64,000 nt of DNA from Olivibacter domesticus (GTDB lineage Bacteria > Bacteroidota > Bacteroidia > Sphingobacteriales > Sphingobacteriaceae): NCBI RefSeq assembly GCF_900109575.1, contig NZ_FOAF01000001.1, forward strand, positions 1-64,000, read 5' to 3'. Every line of letters starts with the position of its first letter. Position 1 is the stretch's first letter. Made by a program: the position numbers and the translations under genes. The notes below the pieces were generated by a model. That model searched no databases and was not told where the DNA came from. It saw nothing but the letters and a program-made list of their open reading frames with translations. This document shows positions 54,866 to 63,718 of the stretch, piece by piece.

Positions 54866-55435
54866 TTACCCAACAAATATCTCAGGGTATTGTCTCGCTG
54901 CCATCAGTATTAAATTCATAGAATCTGTTACCCAGATTTTTCCGTCTTCAACCATGCGGAGGACTTCTGGCGCGGGTAATGTAATCACTTCTATGTTTTC
55001 AGTAACATCAGGTTTTTGTACTGAATTAAATTGAGCATCAAACAGTATGTAGCCATAGGTTACTTGTTTAAGTTTGGTAGGATTAATAGCAAATTTACAA
55101 ATGAACTTCAAATTTGCCTCAGCTGTCTTAATTCCACATTCTTCTTCAAGTTCCGCTACGGCCGATTGTAGCAGTGTTTTCCCCCTCTGCTGCATTCCTC
55201 CGGGGAGTTCCAATAGAACCTCACCCAAACCATGTTTGTATTGACGGGTAAGCACCACATGATTATCAGATGTGATTGCCAGGATCTGCACTACGTCTCC
55301 TAAGGGCGATAAGAAGTAATCGTCAACCACTAACCCATTTGGCAGCTGTACTCTTTGTTTACGTAACGGATACCATACGCTTGGCGAGATATCCTCCTCT
55401 TCTAAAAGAATCCAAGGTTTAATTAAATCAGACAT
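54866..55435 (-). CDS. NUDIX hydrolase
   Basis: A 189-residue protein with the ADP-ribose-pyrophosphatase-like layout (VVLTRQYKHGLGEVLLELPGG). The Nudix box is recognisable but altered: in the pattern GX5EX7REUXEEXGU the first Glu is Lys (GMQQRGK) and the Arg is Ala (VAELEEECGI). The three metal-binding glutamates of the helix remain, so activity is possible. Substrate unknown; single gene. Confidence 0.85.
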   Translation of the reverse strand: MSDLIKPWILLEEEDISPSVWYPLRKQRVQLPNGLVVDDYFLSPLGDVVQILAITSDNHVVLTRQYKHGLGEVLLELPGGMQQRGKTLLQSAVAELEEECGIKTAEANLKFICKFAINPTKLKQVTYGYILFDAQFNSVQKPDVTENIEVITLPAPEVLRMVEDGKIWVTDSMNLILMAARQYPEIFVG

Positions 55436-55531
55436 GTTGTAAAAATAAGTATTTCAGAAATTTATTTACCATTTCTTTTCATGGCTGCTTAAGTTATTAT
55501 AAAAGCCCTTAAGAATTGCTATCATAAGTCC

Positions 55532-56200
55532 TTACTCAATTATAGCAAGCTTATTAATGTCACGAACCTCAATAATAGATTTCTCGACGTTGCTTGTGAT
55601 ACATACAATCATTGCACTAGCAACCTGGTTCAATGTACTGGCCGTGTTGGGAAAAAGCAGTTTCAGGAGAGGGAACAACCACCCAATGTATTTGTACAGC
55701 GGAAGGGCGTGTTTTTGCCCTTTTACTGGTTTCATGAATCCGGGTCTGAAATTATAGCTTTTTTTGAAGGGAAGTTTCATCAAGGTGTTTTCCGTTTTTC
55801 CTTTAACGCGTGCCCACATTGATCTACCATTTTCGGTACTATCTGTGCCGGCGCCGCTCACATAGATAAAAGTCATTTGTGGATTTTGGTTAGCAAGTAT
55901 ACTGGCAAAATGGATTGTTGTTTCGTATGTTATAAGCGTATAGTTTCTTTCGGACATTCCAACGCTACTGACACCAGCACAAAAGAAACAAGCGTCATAT
56001 CCTTGAAGCATAGCATCACCTTCTTTCAATTCCAAGAAATTCGGGACAATGTATTCCTTTAACTTTGGATGAGATAAACCAGTTGGTTTTCGACTTACAC
56101 TTAATATTTCGGCAATCTCAGAATGGTTAAGACATTCTAATAAAACGCCTTCACCCACCATACCTGTGGTTCCTGTTATGATAATCTTTTGTTGTTCCAT
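55532..56200 (-). CDS. NAD(P)-binding Rossmann protein (atypical SDR)
   Basis: A 222-residue protein starting MEQQKIIITGTTGMVGEGVL, the NAD(P) site TGTTGMVG, then YDACFFCAGVSS and FIYVSGAGTDS. It resembles HTATIP2-like epimerases. I use the ATG at 56200, because it places the nucleotide motif at the normal distance from the N terminus; an upstream ATG (56242) adds 14 residues. Substrate unknown. Confidence 0.82.
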   Translation of the reverse strand: MEQQKIIITGTTGMVGEGVLLECLNHSEIAEILSVSRKPTGLSHPKLKEYIVPNFLELKEGDAMLQGYDACFFCAGVSSVGMSERNYTLITYETTIHFASILANQNPQMTFIYVSGAGTDSTENGRSMWARVKGKTENTLMKLPFKKSYNFRPGFMKPVKGQKHALPLYKYIGWLFPLLKLLFPNTASTLNQVASAMIVCITSNVEKSIIEVRDINKLAIIE

Positions 56201-56508
56201 TAGTGATATTCTTATGATGGCCTGTATAATGGGTGTGTGCATTAACGTTTATATTTCAACGAAAGCCATCAGTCTTCCATTAGCGAATATACGTATTTCC
56301 ATTCGATGTCCTGTTTTGGCTGAAAGTGTAGTAATACGCTTGTAGACCTTTTGTAGTTGTGTCGATTTTACGTTGTAGTTATACAGTAGATTCCTAATGC
56401 TAGCTTCGTGCGCAAGACCCAATTATCTTTGCAACGTACATTATTAATGATCAAAAATTACGAATAGATTATTATTCAAGTAAAATTAAATATTAATTAT
56501 CAGGAAGT

Positions 56509-57033
56509 ATGAAAACAAAATATTTGTGTTTATTATTTGTGCTACTATGCACCATCCATTTACCAGCTTTTAGTCAACAGCCTGAAAACGTAATAACCTT
56601 AACGATAACAGATGGCACGACGAAATCACCGCATACCTATCCGCTAAATAGTATGACATATTCTTGTTCAAACACCGCTTCGGATAGTACGGGTAATAGC
56701 GCTTATGACACACAAGCTGTTGTTATAGAATTTAAAAACAACTTAGATCAGTTTTTACTGAAGTGGATGGCTGGAAAATTGAAGCGAACTAAAAGCAGCA
56801 TCAGCATAAAGGATAAAGGTACTGGGAAAATAGTCAGGAACATTTCCTTTGAAAATACATTAAGAAGCGCTAGTTCTGAAAGTTTTTCTGCAGGTGATCG
56901 CAATTATTATACATCTGCTCAAGTAACCATTTATACAAATAAATTGATTATCGATGAGGTTACAATGGAAATTTTAGAACCCGTAAAAGATAAAACGGAT
57001 AAAAAAGCAAGCAGTTTAACCCATGCCTTATGA
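56509..57033 (+). CDS. Exported Hcp/TssD-like protein
   Basis: A 174-residue protein with a clear signal peptide (1-22, AFSQ) and a beta-rich domain. The order of segments, FLLKWMAGK, then SISIKDKGTGK, then ISFENTLRSASSESFSAGD and a final pair of strands TSAQVTIYTNKLIIDEVTMEI, recalls the Bacteroidota Hcp (TssD) tube proteins, where 'WM', a polar strand, and a 'F.N' strand occur in this order. True Hcp is not exported by a signal peptide and no T6SS gene is near. The family assignment is from memory of the pattern only. It is a single gene with its own terminator. Confidence 0.5.
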   Translation: MKTKYLCLLFVLLCTIHLPAFSQQPENVITLTITDGTTKSPHTYPLNSMTYSCSNTASDSTGNSAYDTQAVVIEFKNNLDQFLLKWMAGKLKRTKSSISIKDKGTGKIVRNISFENTLRSASSESFSAGDRNYYTSAQVTIYTNKLIIDEVTMEILEPVKDKTDKKASSLTHAL

Positions 57034-57081
57034 GAAATAATAGATAGTTCGACATACAAATTAAGATCTGAAAAATGTATT

Positions 57082-57117
57082 ATTATAGCCATGCATTTTT
57101 TTGTGCATGGCTATAAT
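57082..57117. terminator. Terminator between the Hcp-like and SRPBCC genes
   Basis: A 14-bp perfect stem (57082-57095 with 57104-57117) with an 8-base loop and AT-rich flanks, between two convergent genes. Confidence 0.85.
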
Positions 57118-57152
57118 ATTTTATTTCATATTAGCATTCGCCCTTTACAAGA

Positions 57153-58088
57153 CTACTTATTGAAATCAGGATAGGGGAAGCCCTTACCCGTTTCACAAAG
57201 AAATTTCAGGCTCCGGAAAAAAAGTGCCCAGTCATAGCTGCATGAGGCAAACTCCGGAGTATAGCTCTTCCAGCCATCATGATGAAAGAACAATGTACAC
57301 CCTTTGCGATGAGGCTCGAGTTCGAAAGTAAGCGTCGTACCTATCCACTCTTCAAAGGCTTTAACACAAAGCCATTTTACTTTGCTATATGGTTTAAGCT
57401 CTTCGATTTTCATCTCTTTAAAGTAATCAGGGCCAAAGGCAAACCGTAGACTACTACCAACCTCTGGTTTTGCGATGGTATCCGGTGTCCACCAGCCTGC
57501 TAAACCTTCTTGGGTCGTAAGCACTTCATACACTTTTTCAACCGGTGATTCAATAAGTAATCTGTGACAGATACTTTTACTGTTTTGTTGATCCATTGCA
57601 ACATGCTCTTCGGGCACTTTTGCTTCCAATCCTTTCCCTTCAACATCCTTCGGCGTGGCCCTGCCTTTACCGGTCATAATAAGATCCTTTAAACTGTCCT
57701 GAATATAATGTGTCCATGCGTCATGGCAAATCTGAAAACATTCATAGGCCGGAACGAGACCCTGATGGGTAAACTTCAATATTGTTTTGCCGCCTTTTTC
57801 AGATAATTCAAAGATCACATTTGTATCTTTCCATTCTGTTTCATCTTTAGTGAATTTGAAATAATTATCCAGCACATGCCAAACTACTTTTTCGTTGGGT
57901 ATCATTTCGGTGATCTTCATTTTCGTCCGATGTACATCTTCGTAGTGATATCGAAATTCACTATTGAGCTTATCTGTATCTCCATCAATATTTTCCGACC
58001 ACCAACCGCGTACATTATTAATGGCATCAAAAACTTTTCTAGGTGTTGCGTTGACCGATAGGGTCGTACTGAAATCTTTGCTTTTCAT
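57153..58088 (-). CDS. Double SRPBCC (AHSA1-like) protein
   Basis: A 311-residue cytosolic protein made of two START-like SRPBCC/AHSA1 domains joined by a linker: residues 1-150 (SKDFSTTLSVNATPRKVFDA, VRGWWSENIDG) and about 170-308 (ICHRLLIESPVEKVYEVLT, GLAGWWTPDT, GCTLFFHHDGWKSYT). Each normally stands alone, binding hydrophobic ligands. I start at the ATG at 58088; a longer ORF from 58217 adds 43 residues without similarity. A GlxA-like regulator gene is divergent from it and could control it. Confidence 0.85.
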   Translation of the reverse strand: MKSKDFSTTLSVNATPRKVFDAINNVRGWWSENIDGDTDKLNSEFRYHYEDVHRTKMKITEMIPNEKVVWHVLDNYFKFTKDETEWKDTNVIFELSEKGGKTILKFTHQGLVPAYECFQICHDAWTHYIQDSLKDLIMTGKGRATPKDVEGKGLEAKVPEEHVAMDQQNSKSICHRLLIESPVEKVYEVLTTQEGLAGWWTPDTIAKPEVGSSLRFAFGPDYFKEMKIEELKPYSKVKWLCVKAFEEWIGTTLTFELEPHRKGCTLFFHHDGWKSYTPEFASCSYDWALFFRSLKFLCETGKGFPYPDFNK

Positions 58089-58203
58089 AATCTTAGCATT
58101 TTTGTTAAAGAAAACTTTCTTGCACCTCTTCGAGATGCTTTTACAATTCAAAGTTAACGACATAAATACACCGAATAGGGGTGTTAAATAGACTTTGTAG
58201 TGG

Positions 58204-58235
58204 GTTGATTTGGACAAGGCAATTGTTTAAATTTG
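58204..58235 (+). promoter_or_regulatory. Promoter of the GlxA-type regulator gene
   Basis: -33 GTTG (58204-58207), 20 bases, -7 TAAATTTG (58228-58235). The predicted leader is about 55 bases. A -7 element for the divergent SRPBCC gene (TAACTTTG) lies at 58156-58149 on the minus strand. Confidence 0.55.
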
Positions 58236-58295
58236 TATGACAGATAGTAGTGAACGCAGGCTCCATGGGGCCAATTAAACATAAACTATTTACAA

Positions 58296-59297
58296 ATGAA
58301 ACATCTTACCATATTAGTACCCGATGTACAAACCGCGAACAGCACGATCGCTTGCATTGTTGGCGCTTATCAAATTTTTACTGGTGCTAACAACTACTGG
58401 GAAAAAAAGGGTAACAATCCCTTGTTTAAAATTGAAACGGCAGGGGTAGCAGAAGAGTCATCATTTATTAATGGGTTGCTGACCATAAAACCACAGGTAA
58501 ACATTTCTTCCTTAAAAAAGACAGACCTCATTTTGATCCCTTCACTAAACCCAGAATTTAAGACGGCTTTGAAGGGGAATGTATTGTTGATCGATTGGTT
58601 TAGAGAGCAATACAAAAGCGGGGCAGAGGTAGCCAGCATGTGTACTGGCGCCTTTATGTTGGCGTCGTCTGGCTTGCTTGAAAAGAGAAGCTGCTCCATC
58701 CATTGGAATTCCGCAGATAATTTTAGATCGTTATTTCCGGGCGTACACTTAAAAACAGAAAAATTAATCACCGATGAACATGGTATTTACACCAATGGGG
58801 GTGGCTATTCGTTTTTAAACCTGCTGCTATACCTGATTGAAAAGTATTACGATAGGGAAACAGCCATTTATTGTTCCAAAATTTTTCAGGTTGAGATAGA
58901 CCGGCAAACGCAATCTGCTTTTACCATATTCACAGGGCAAAAGTCTCATGGGGATGATGTCGTAATACAAGCACAAAAATACATGGAAGACAATTTTTAT
59001 GAGAAAATATCTGTTGAAGATCTCTCAAAAAGATTCGCTGTAGGTAGGAGAAACTTTGACCGGCGATTTATAAAAGCAACCGGCAATACGCCTATTGAAT
59101 ATTTGCAGCGAGTAAAGATTGAATCCGCAAAAAAAGCATTTGAAACCACACGTAAAACCATTAATGAAGTTATGTATGAAGTTGGTTATTCAGATGTGAA
59201 AGCCTTTAGGGAGATCTTTAGAAAACTAACCGGCATTTCACCATTAGATTATAAAAATAAGTATAACAAAGATATCGGTAACGGAATATATAGTTAG
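58296..59297 (+). CDS. GlxA-family transcriptional regulator (DJ-1/PfpI + AraC HTH)
   Basis: A 333-residue regulator. Residues 1-190 are a DJ-1/PfpI amidotransferase-like domain (MKHLTILVPDVQTANSTIAC start; conserved Cys in VASMCTGAFMLASSGLL); residues about 225-325 are an AraC-type helix-turn-helix (VEDLSKRFAVGRRNFDRRF, VMYEVGYSDVKAFREIFRK). Sensor ligand unknown. Divergent from the SRPBCC gene. Confidence 0.92.
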   Translation: MKHLTILVPDVQTANSTIACIVGAYQIFTGANNYWEKKGNNPLFKIETAGVAEESSFINGLLTIKPQVNISSLKKTDLILIPSLNPEFKTALKGNVLLIDWFREQYKSGAEVASMCTGAFMLASSGLLEKRSCSIHWNSADNFRSLFPGVHLKTEKLITDEHGIYTNGGGYSFLNLLLYLIEKYYDRETAIYCSKIFQVEIDRQTQSAFTIFTGQKSHGDDVVIQAQKYMEDNFYEKISVEDLSKRFAVGRRNFDRRFIKATGNTPIEYLQRVKIESAKKAFETTRKTINEVMYEVGYSDVKAFREIFRKLTGISPLDYKNKYNKDIGNGIYS

Positions 59298-59426
59298 CTA
59301 GTTGTTTTTCGTGTGACTCGCTCAATTATCGGCATTCGCCTATCTGTTGATAATAGTTTTTATAAACTACTTATTAATAGTATTTTGTGAATACTTTATA
59401 AATTTAAAATTAGCGTGTCTCCGGAT

Positions 59427-60473
59427 TTATAGGTTTGCTGTTTCGAAATCTAATAGCCATTGTTTTCTCCATATACCTCCACCATATCCCGTCAATGAAC
59501 CATCCGAACCAATAACACGATGACAGGGAATAATAATGGAAATTTTATTCATACCGTTGGCATTCGCAACCGCTCTAACACTTTCTGGTTTTCCTATTGT
59601 AATTGCTTGCTGTTTATAGGAAGCACTTTTTCCGTAAGGAATAGTTTGTAAAGCCTTCCAAACGCTGTTTTGAAAATCCGAGCCCGGAGTATATAGAGGA
59701 ACGGTAAAGTCCTTTAAATTACCAGCAAAATACCGGTTGAGTTGATCTTCCAAAGTATTAAAATGTTTATTTTCACCTTGAACAATGGTTGCATTTAATA
59801 CTTTAGATAAATATTTAAATTCTGTTTCAAGCATTTTTCTGTCTGTGAATTCCAACAAACAAACTCCTTCTTCAACTGCACAAGCATACATCGTTCCCAA
59901 AGGTGTTTCCAGTCTTTTAAGGTCAATAATTCTTTGAGACTTACTTTTTCTAGGTGAAACGCCAAATACATTTTTAAATGAATCACCAAAACCGCTTAAT
60001 GATTCAAAACCAGTTTCAAACGCTGCATCGGTTATTTTTTCGCCATTTTGTATTCGTTTAAAGGCAGTATTCAACTTAAACATTCTTTGATAAGCTTGAA
60101 AGGTGATACCATGATTCTTCAAAAACCACCTTCTAATAGCATTTGGTTCTATTCCTTTTTTAACTAAGTCGTAATCTTTGAATTTTAGATTCGGATTTTC
60201 TTGTAATTCAGCTATTAGTCGCACAATGTAGTCAGGTGTTCCATTCAGTTTTTCTAAAGGGCGACATACTTTACAAGGACGATATCCCTTAAGAATCGCT
60301 TCCTTAGCATTATGAAAAAATTCAACATTCCCTCGTTGAGGCTTTCTTGCTGTGCAGGAAGGCCTACAAAAAATGCCGGTCGTTTTCACTGCTGTGAAGA
60401 ATAATCCCTCAAAAGATTCATCTTTATCTAAGCAGGCTTTATACATTGTGTCAAATGAGAGTGAGAGTTCCAT
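59427..60473 (-). CDS. ada: Bifunctional Ada-type regulator / O6-methylguanine-DNA methyltransferase
   Basis: A 348-residue DNA-repair protein in full Ada layout. N-terminal Ada zinc domain with Cys36, Cys40, Cys67 and Cys70 (IFCRPSCTARKP, YRPCKVCRP), the first of which takes methyl groups from DNA phosphotriesters; AraC HTH (about 85-185, ITDAAFETGFESLSGFGDSFK); and the C-terminal methyltransferase with the acceptor Cys in IIPCHRVIG. It both repairs methylated DNA and, when methylated, activates its own transcription. No alkA or alkB gene is adjacent. Confidence 0.95.
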   Translation of the reverse strand: MELSLSFDTMYKACLDKDESFEGLFFTAVKTTGIFCRPSCTARKPQRGNVEFFHNAKEAILKGYRPCKVCRPLEKLNGTPDYIVRLIAELQENPNLKFKDYDLVKKGIEPNAIRRWFLKNHGITFQAYQRMFKLNTAFKRIQNGEKITDAAFETGFESLSGFGDSFKNVFGVSPRKSKSQRIIDLKRLETPLGTMYACAVEEGVCLLEFTDRKMLETEFKYLSKVLNATIVQGENKHFNTLEDQLNRYFAGNLKDFTVPLYTPGSDFQNSVWKALQTIPYGKSASYKQQAITIGKPESVRAVANANGMNKISIIIPCHRVIGSDGSLTGYGGGIWRKQWLLDFETANL

Positions 60474-60494
60474 CTTGTTCTATTTAATTAAGGT

Positions 60495-60526
60495 CAAAAT
60501 TATAGAAGTCAAATTTGTTCTACAAC
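60495..60526 (-). promoter_or_regulatory. Promoter of the ada gene
   Basis: On the minus strand: -33 GTTG (60526-60523), 20 bases, -7 TAATTTTG (60502-60495), 21 bases before the start codon. Confidence 0.5.
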
Positions 60527-60652
60527 CGAAAAATTGACAGGTATTTTTTCTGTGAAGATGTAATAAGAGCCATTGATAGATAAGACGTTCATATTGCGGA
60601 ATGATTAAAGTTTAACGAAAATGTACGAGTGCCGATGTATACTTAATCATAA

Positions 60653-61312
60653 CTATTTTTCAAAGCACTCATGATCGGGGTTGTGCTTGAAAGTCAACAA
60701 TTTATCGAAGTCGTTTAGCAGAGGTTGAATAGTTTTGCAATCGGTCTGCCTATTTTGTATAGCTTCCGGCTGTGGATTATTTGAGGCGTGCGACCGTGTT
60801 GTATACTTCTTTTCAAGACATAGAACAGGCTTTTCTTTTACAATATAAAAACGTTCTTCCGTTATACTATCTTTCGTGGCACCTTCTGCCGCCTGCCCAG
60901 CTTCAAAACTCCAAGAGACCTTGTTGAGATAAGCAAAAAATACTGCGTCATTGCTTATAAAGTATTGTTCGGTGGCAGAATGATGGTCGTGTTCATTATA
61001 ACTGTGTTTGATCAGAGATAGTTTTCCCTTCTCCGAAAAATAAGTGATCGTTCCTGACCTTTCATTGTAGCAGTTGTATTTAAACGATACAGAATCCAAT
61101 AGCTTGTTTTGCAGTTTATCGACGGTGAAGGCATAAGCTTGCTTAATTTCTGATATAGATGATGGATTGATAATAACATTGTCTGAATTTATGCTGGACG
61201 CAGATTTGCTATCACTAGTACGCTCTTTTAAAGAGGCCTTGTTTGACGACGTCTTCTGTTGCTGACATGATATAAAAAAAAGACAAACAAGCAGATAAAT
61301 CAATTTTTTCAT
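60653..61312 (-). CDS. Unrecognised lipoprotein
   Basis: A 219-residue protein with a lipoprotein signal (LFFISC, Cys16), a Ser/Lys-rich linker (about 17-50) and a beta-rich globular part with YNERSGTITYFSEKGKLSL-like strands. No family recognised. The start is fixed by the signal peptide. Confidence 0.6.
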   Translation of the reverse strand: MKKLIYLLVCLFFISCQQQKTSSNKASLKERTSDSKSASSINSDNVIINPSSISEIKQAYAFTVDKLQNKLLDSVSFKYNCYNERSGTITYFSEKGKLSLIKHSYNEHDHHSATEQYFISNDAVFFAYLNKVSWSFEAGQAAEGATKDSITEERFYIVKEKPVLCLEKKYTTRSHASNNPQPEAIQNRQTDCKTIQPLLNDFDKLLTFKHNPDHECFEK

Positions 61313-61406
61313 GCCGTGTTATAAATTGGTTTATTTATTGAACAAATTGAGCAAGCTTTTGGTTTGTTGAAAATCTGGTTTATGCCTTAAGGATCGGCGT
61401 TTTATG

Positions 61407-61414
61407 TATATTTG
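61407..61414 (+). promoter_or_regulatory. Candidate -7 element of the nucleotidyltransferase gene
   Basis: TATATTTG, matching TAnnTTTG, 26 bases before the ATG; the -33 part is unclear. Confidence 0.4.
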
Positions 61415-61440
61415 AGTGTTATCTGCAAGTGAACTAAATA

Positions 61441-62223
61441 ATGATGCATAAAGAATTTATAAATAGAGCTAGCAAAACTTTTGAACTTGATGAAAATGTA
61501 ATCGGTCTGGCAGTGGGTGGGTCTTGGCTAACGAATGAAATAGACGAATTCTCAGACCTTGACCTGCTTTTGGTGACTAAAACCAAGGTTTCCGGAAATA
61601 AGGAACTAATGATTGAATATGCAGAACGAATGGGTGATTTTCTTTCTGGCTTTACCGGAGAACACGTTGGCGAACCAAGACTATTAATTTGCTTATTCGA
61701 CAATCCACTTCTTCATGTCGATATAAAATTTTTAACGCTAGACGAGTTTAACTCCCGAGTTGAAGACCCCGTAATATATTTAGATAAAGAAGGAGTTCTC
61801 CAAAAAGCCATTAACCATTCAACTTTTAAGTTTCCATATCCTGAATATCAATGGATTGAAGATCGGTTTTGGACGTGGATTCATTATGCTCTTTTAAAAA
61901 TAGGTCGTGGAGAATATATGGAGGCTTTTGATTTTTTAAGCTTTTTAAGAATGACGGTTTTCGGACCATTGTTGCATATTAAAAATGGAAACCTTCCGCG
62001 TGGGGTACGAAAAATCGAAACGCAGCTACAAAAAGAAGACTTCGATCGTATAAAATTGACTATTTCAACATATAACAGAATAGATTTATTGAAAAGCTTA
62101 AGAAACGCAGTGTCCCTGTATAGAGAACTTAGGGCTACATTATTTGATAAGAATGTAGCCCTAAGAACAGAAACTGAAAATAAAGTTATGTTGTACTTTG
62201 ACAAAATTGAAAAAAGACGATAA
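61441..62223 (+). CDS. Nucleotidyltransferase-fold protein (aminoglycoside/lincosamide-type)
   Basis: A 260-residue protein with the polymerase-beta-type motif GGSWLTNEIDEFSDLDLL (GGS...DxD, residues 26-43), with a third acidic residue in VDIKFLTLDE. The layout resembles antibiotic-modifying nucleotidyltransferases (ANT/Lnu-like), which transfer AMP to a drug. Many such chromosomal proteins have no known resistance function. Two start codons in a row (61441, 61444) are possible. Confidence 0.75.
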   Translation: MMHKEFINRASKTFELDENVIGLAVGGSWLTNEIDEFSDLDLLLVTKTKVSGNKELMIEYAERMGDFLSGFTGEHVGEPRLLICLFDNPLLHVDIKFLTLDEFNSRVEDPVIYLDKEGVLQKAINHSTFKFPYPEYQWIEDRFWTWIHYALLKIGRGEYMEAFDFLSFLRMTVFGPLLHIKNGNLPRGVRKIETQLQKEDFDRIKLTISTYNRIDLLKSLRNAVSLYRELRATLFDKNVALRTETENKVMLYFDKIEKRR

Positions 62224-62262
62224 TGTATACATTACTTCACCCTAGTTTAGAGCTGTTTTATC

Positions 62263-63648
62263 TTAATTCATAGCAGGATTTGTCCGGTCAGCTGTCAATT
62301 CCGGTAGGTATGTTCGCCAAGTGATGAGTTTGGTTTTCAATTCCTTAACCACATCCGGATGCGATGCAGCCACATTGTTGGTCTCATACTTATCTTCCAC
62401 CATATCGTATAGCTGCACGTTATCTTTCTGATAGTCGACAAGCAATTTCCATTTACCCGACCGGATAGCAAGATTCGGACTTTTGTCCCGCCCCTTAGGA
62501 TAATTAAAGGCATAATCGTTCCTGCCATATTCCCAATACATGTCCTTGGATCTCGGCGTGGATGCCCCTGTTAACACCCCTGTTCTATCTTCGCCATCCC
62601 CTTTATAATTAGTAGGCAGTTGAGCTGAAGCAATGCTCGCCAATGTAGGGAACAGATCGGTGGAATTCAACACCGAAACGCTATCTGTAGTGCCAGCAGC
62701 TACATGACCGGGCCATCGAACAATGAAAGGCATGCAAATACCACCTTCGTACAGTGAGAGCTTGGTGCCGCGCAGTCCGCCAGCCCGACTACCTTTGAAG
62801 CTGGGTAGTGGGCCATTGTCACTCGTAAAGATCACCAGTGTGTTTTCGGCGATTCCCAATTTTTCCAATCCGTCTAACAATCTTCCTATCTGTTTGTCGT
62901 ATTCAGTCAGCACCAGTTTGAAGGCGGCCTCTTCGTCGGGGTTCATGGGAAATTTTCCAGATTGCCGCCGGTTTTCTTCGGGCACCCACGGGGTGTGCAT
63001 GTCATCAGGCCAAAGGTTGACGAAACAAGGTGTACCTTTATGGCGGCGAAGGAAGTCAAGCGTCTTATCCACAAAATAGCCTGTGCGATCCCAGCGTTTA
63101 ACACTATCATCGTCCGACCAGATCCAGTCCGTGGCAGTCAGCGCCGGGTCAGGATCTGGACTTTCGTAGGTGCTGGCATGTTCATCAAAACCATATTTTT
63201 TGAATCCTGGTGCGTTTTTAATATCACGTCCACCTCCCATGTGCCATTTTCCGAAATGTCCGGTAGCATACCCTGCTGCTTTCAGGACCTTGGCCATGGA
63301 TGGGGCATTTATATTCAAATAGTTTGCCTGCTCCGCCCGGGCATTGCTGCGTCGGTCATTCAGAAAGGTAGTAAAATTCCATTCTGCAGGAAACATGCCC
63401 GTGAGAATACTTGTACGGGAGGGGCTGCAGATGGGGGCGGCGCTATAATATTGTGTGTATTTCGTGCCTTCCTCGGCGAGACGATCCAAATTTGGTGTAG
63501 GAACAAACTTACCGCCGAAGGTTCCAATATCGCTAAAACCCATGTCATCCGTAAGGATAACTAAGATGTTTGGCTTTTCCTGTCCGTAGGAATCGATGGC
63601 ATGCGCTATCAGGCATAATAAGCACACAAGCTTGGCAATATATTTCAT
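62263..63648 (-). CDS. Exported type I sulfatase
   Basis: A 461-residue sulfatase with signal peptide (1-22). The formylglycine motif is C74-S-P-S-R78 followed by TSILTG, of the Cys type needing an FGE maturase; metal-binding DD at 34-35 (LVILTDDMGFSD), GKWHMGG and FTSDNGPL are present. It cleaves sulfate esters, typically from glycans. The gene ends the leftward set that begins with a SusD gene (63719-64000), hinting at a sulfated-glycan locus outside the window. Confidence 0.92.
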   Translation of the reverse strand: MKYIAKLVCLLCLIAHAIDSYGQEKPNILVILTDDMGFSDIGTFGGKFVPTPNLDRLAEEGTKYTQYYSAAPICSPSRTSILTGMFPAEWNFTTFLNDRRSNARAEQANYLNINAPSMAKVLKAAGYATGHFGKWHMGGGRDIKNAPGFKKYGFDEHASTYESPDPDPALTATDWIWSDDDSVKRWDRTGYFVDKTLDFLRRHKGTPCFVNLWPDDMHTPWVPEENRRQSGKFPMNPDEEAAFKLVLTEYDKQIGRLLDGLEKLGIAENTLVIFTSDNGPLPSFKGSRAGGLRGTKLSLYEGGICMPFIVRWPGHVAAGTTDSVSVLNSTDLFPTLASIASAQLPTNYKGDGEDRTGVLTGASTPRSKDMYWEYGRNDYAFNYPKGRDKSPNLAIRSGKWKLLVDYQKDNVQLYDMVEDKYETNNVAASHPDVVKELKTKLITWRTYLPELTADRTNPAMN

Positions 63649-63718
63649 AATTTTTATTTAGCTTTTAAATAGATTAACATATGCTGGATGTCATCATTTA
63701 AGACAAATTTAACAAAAT

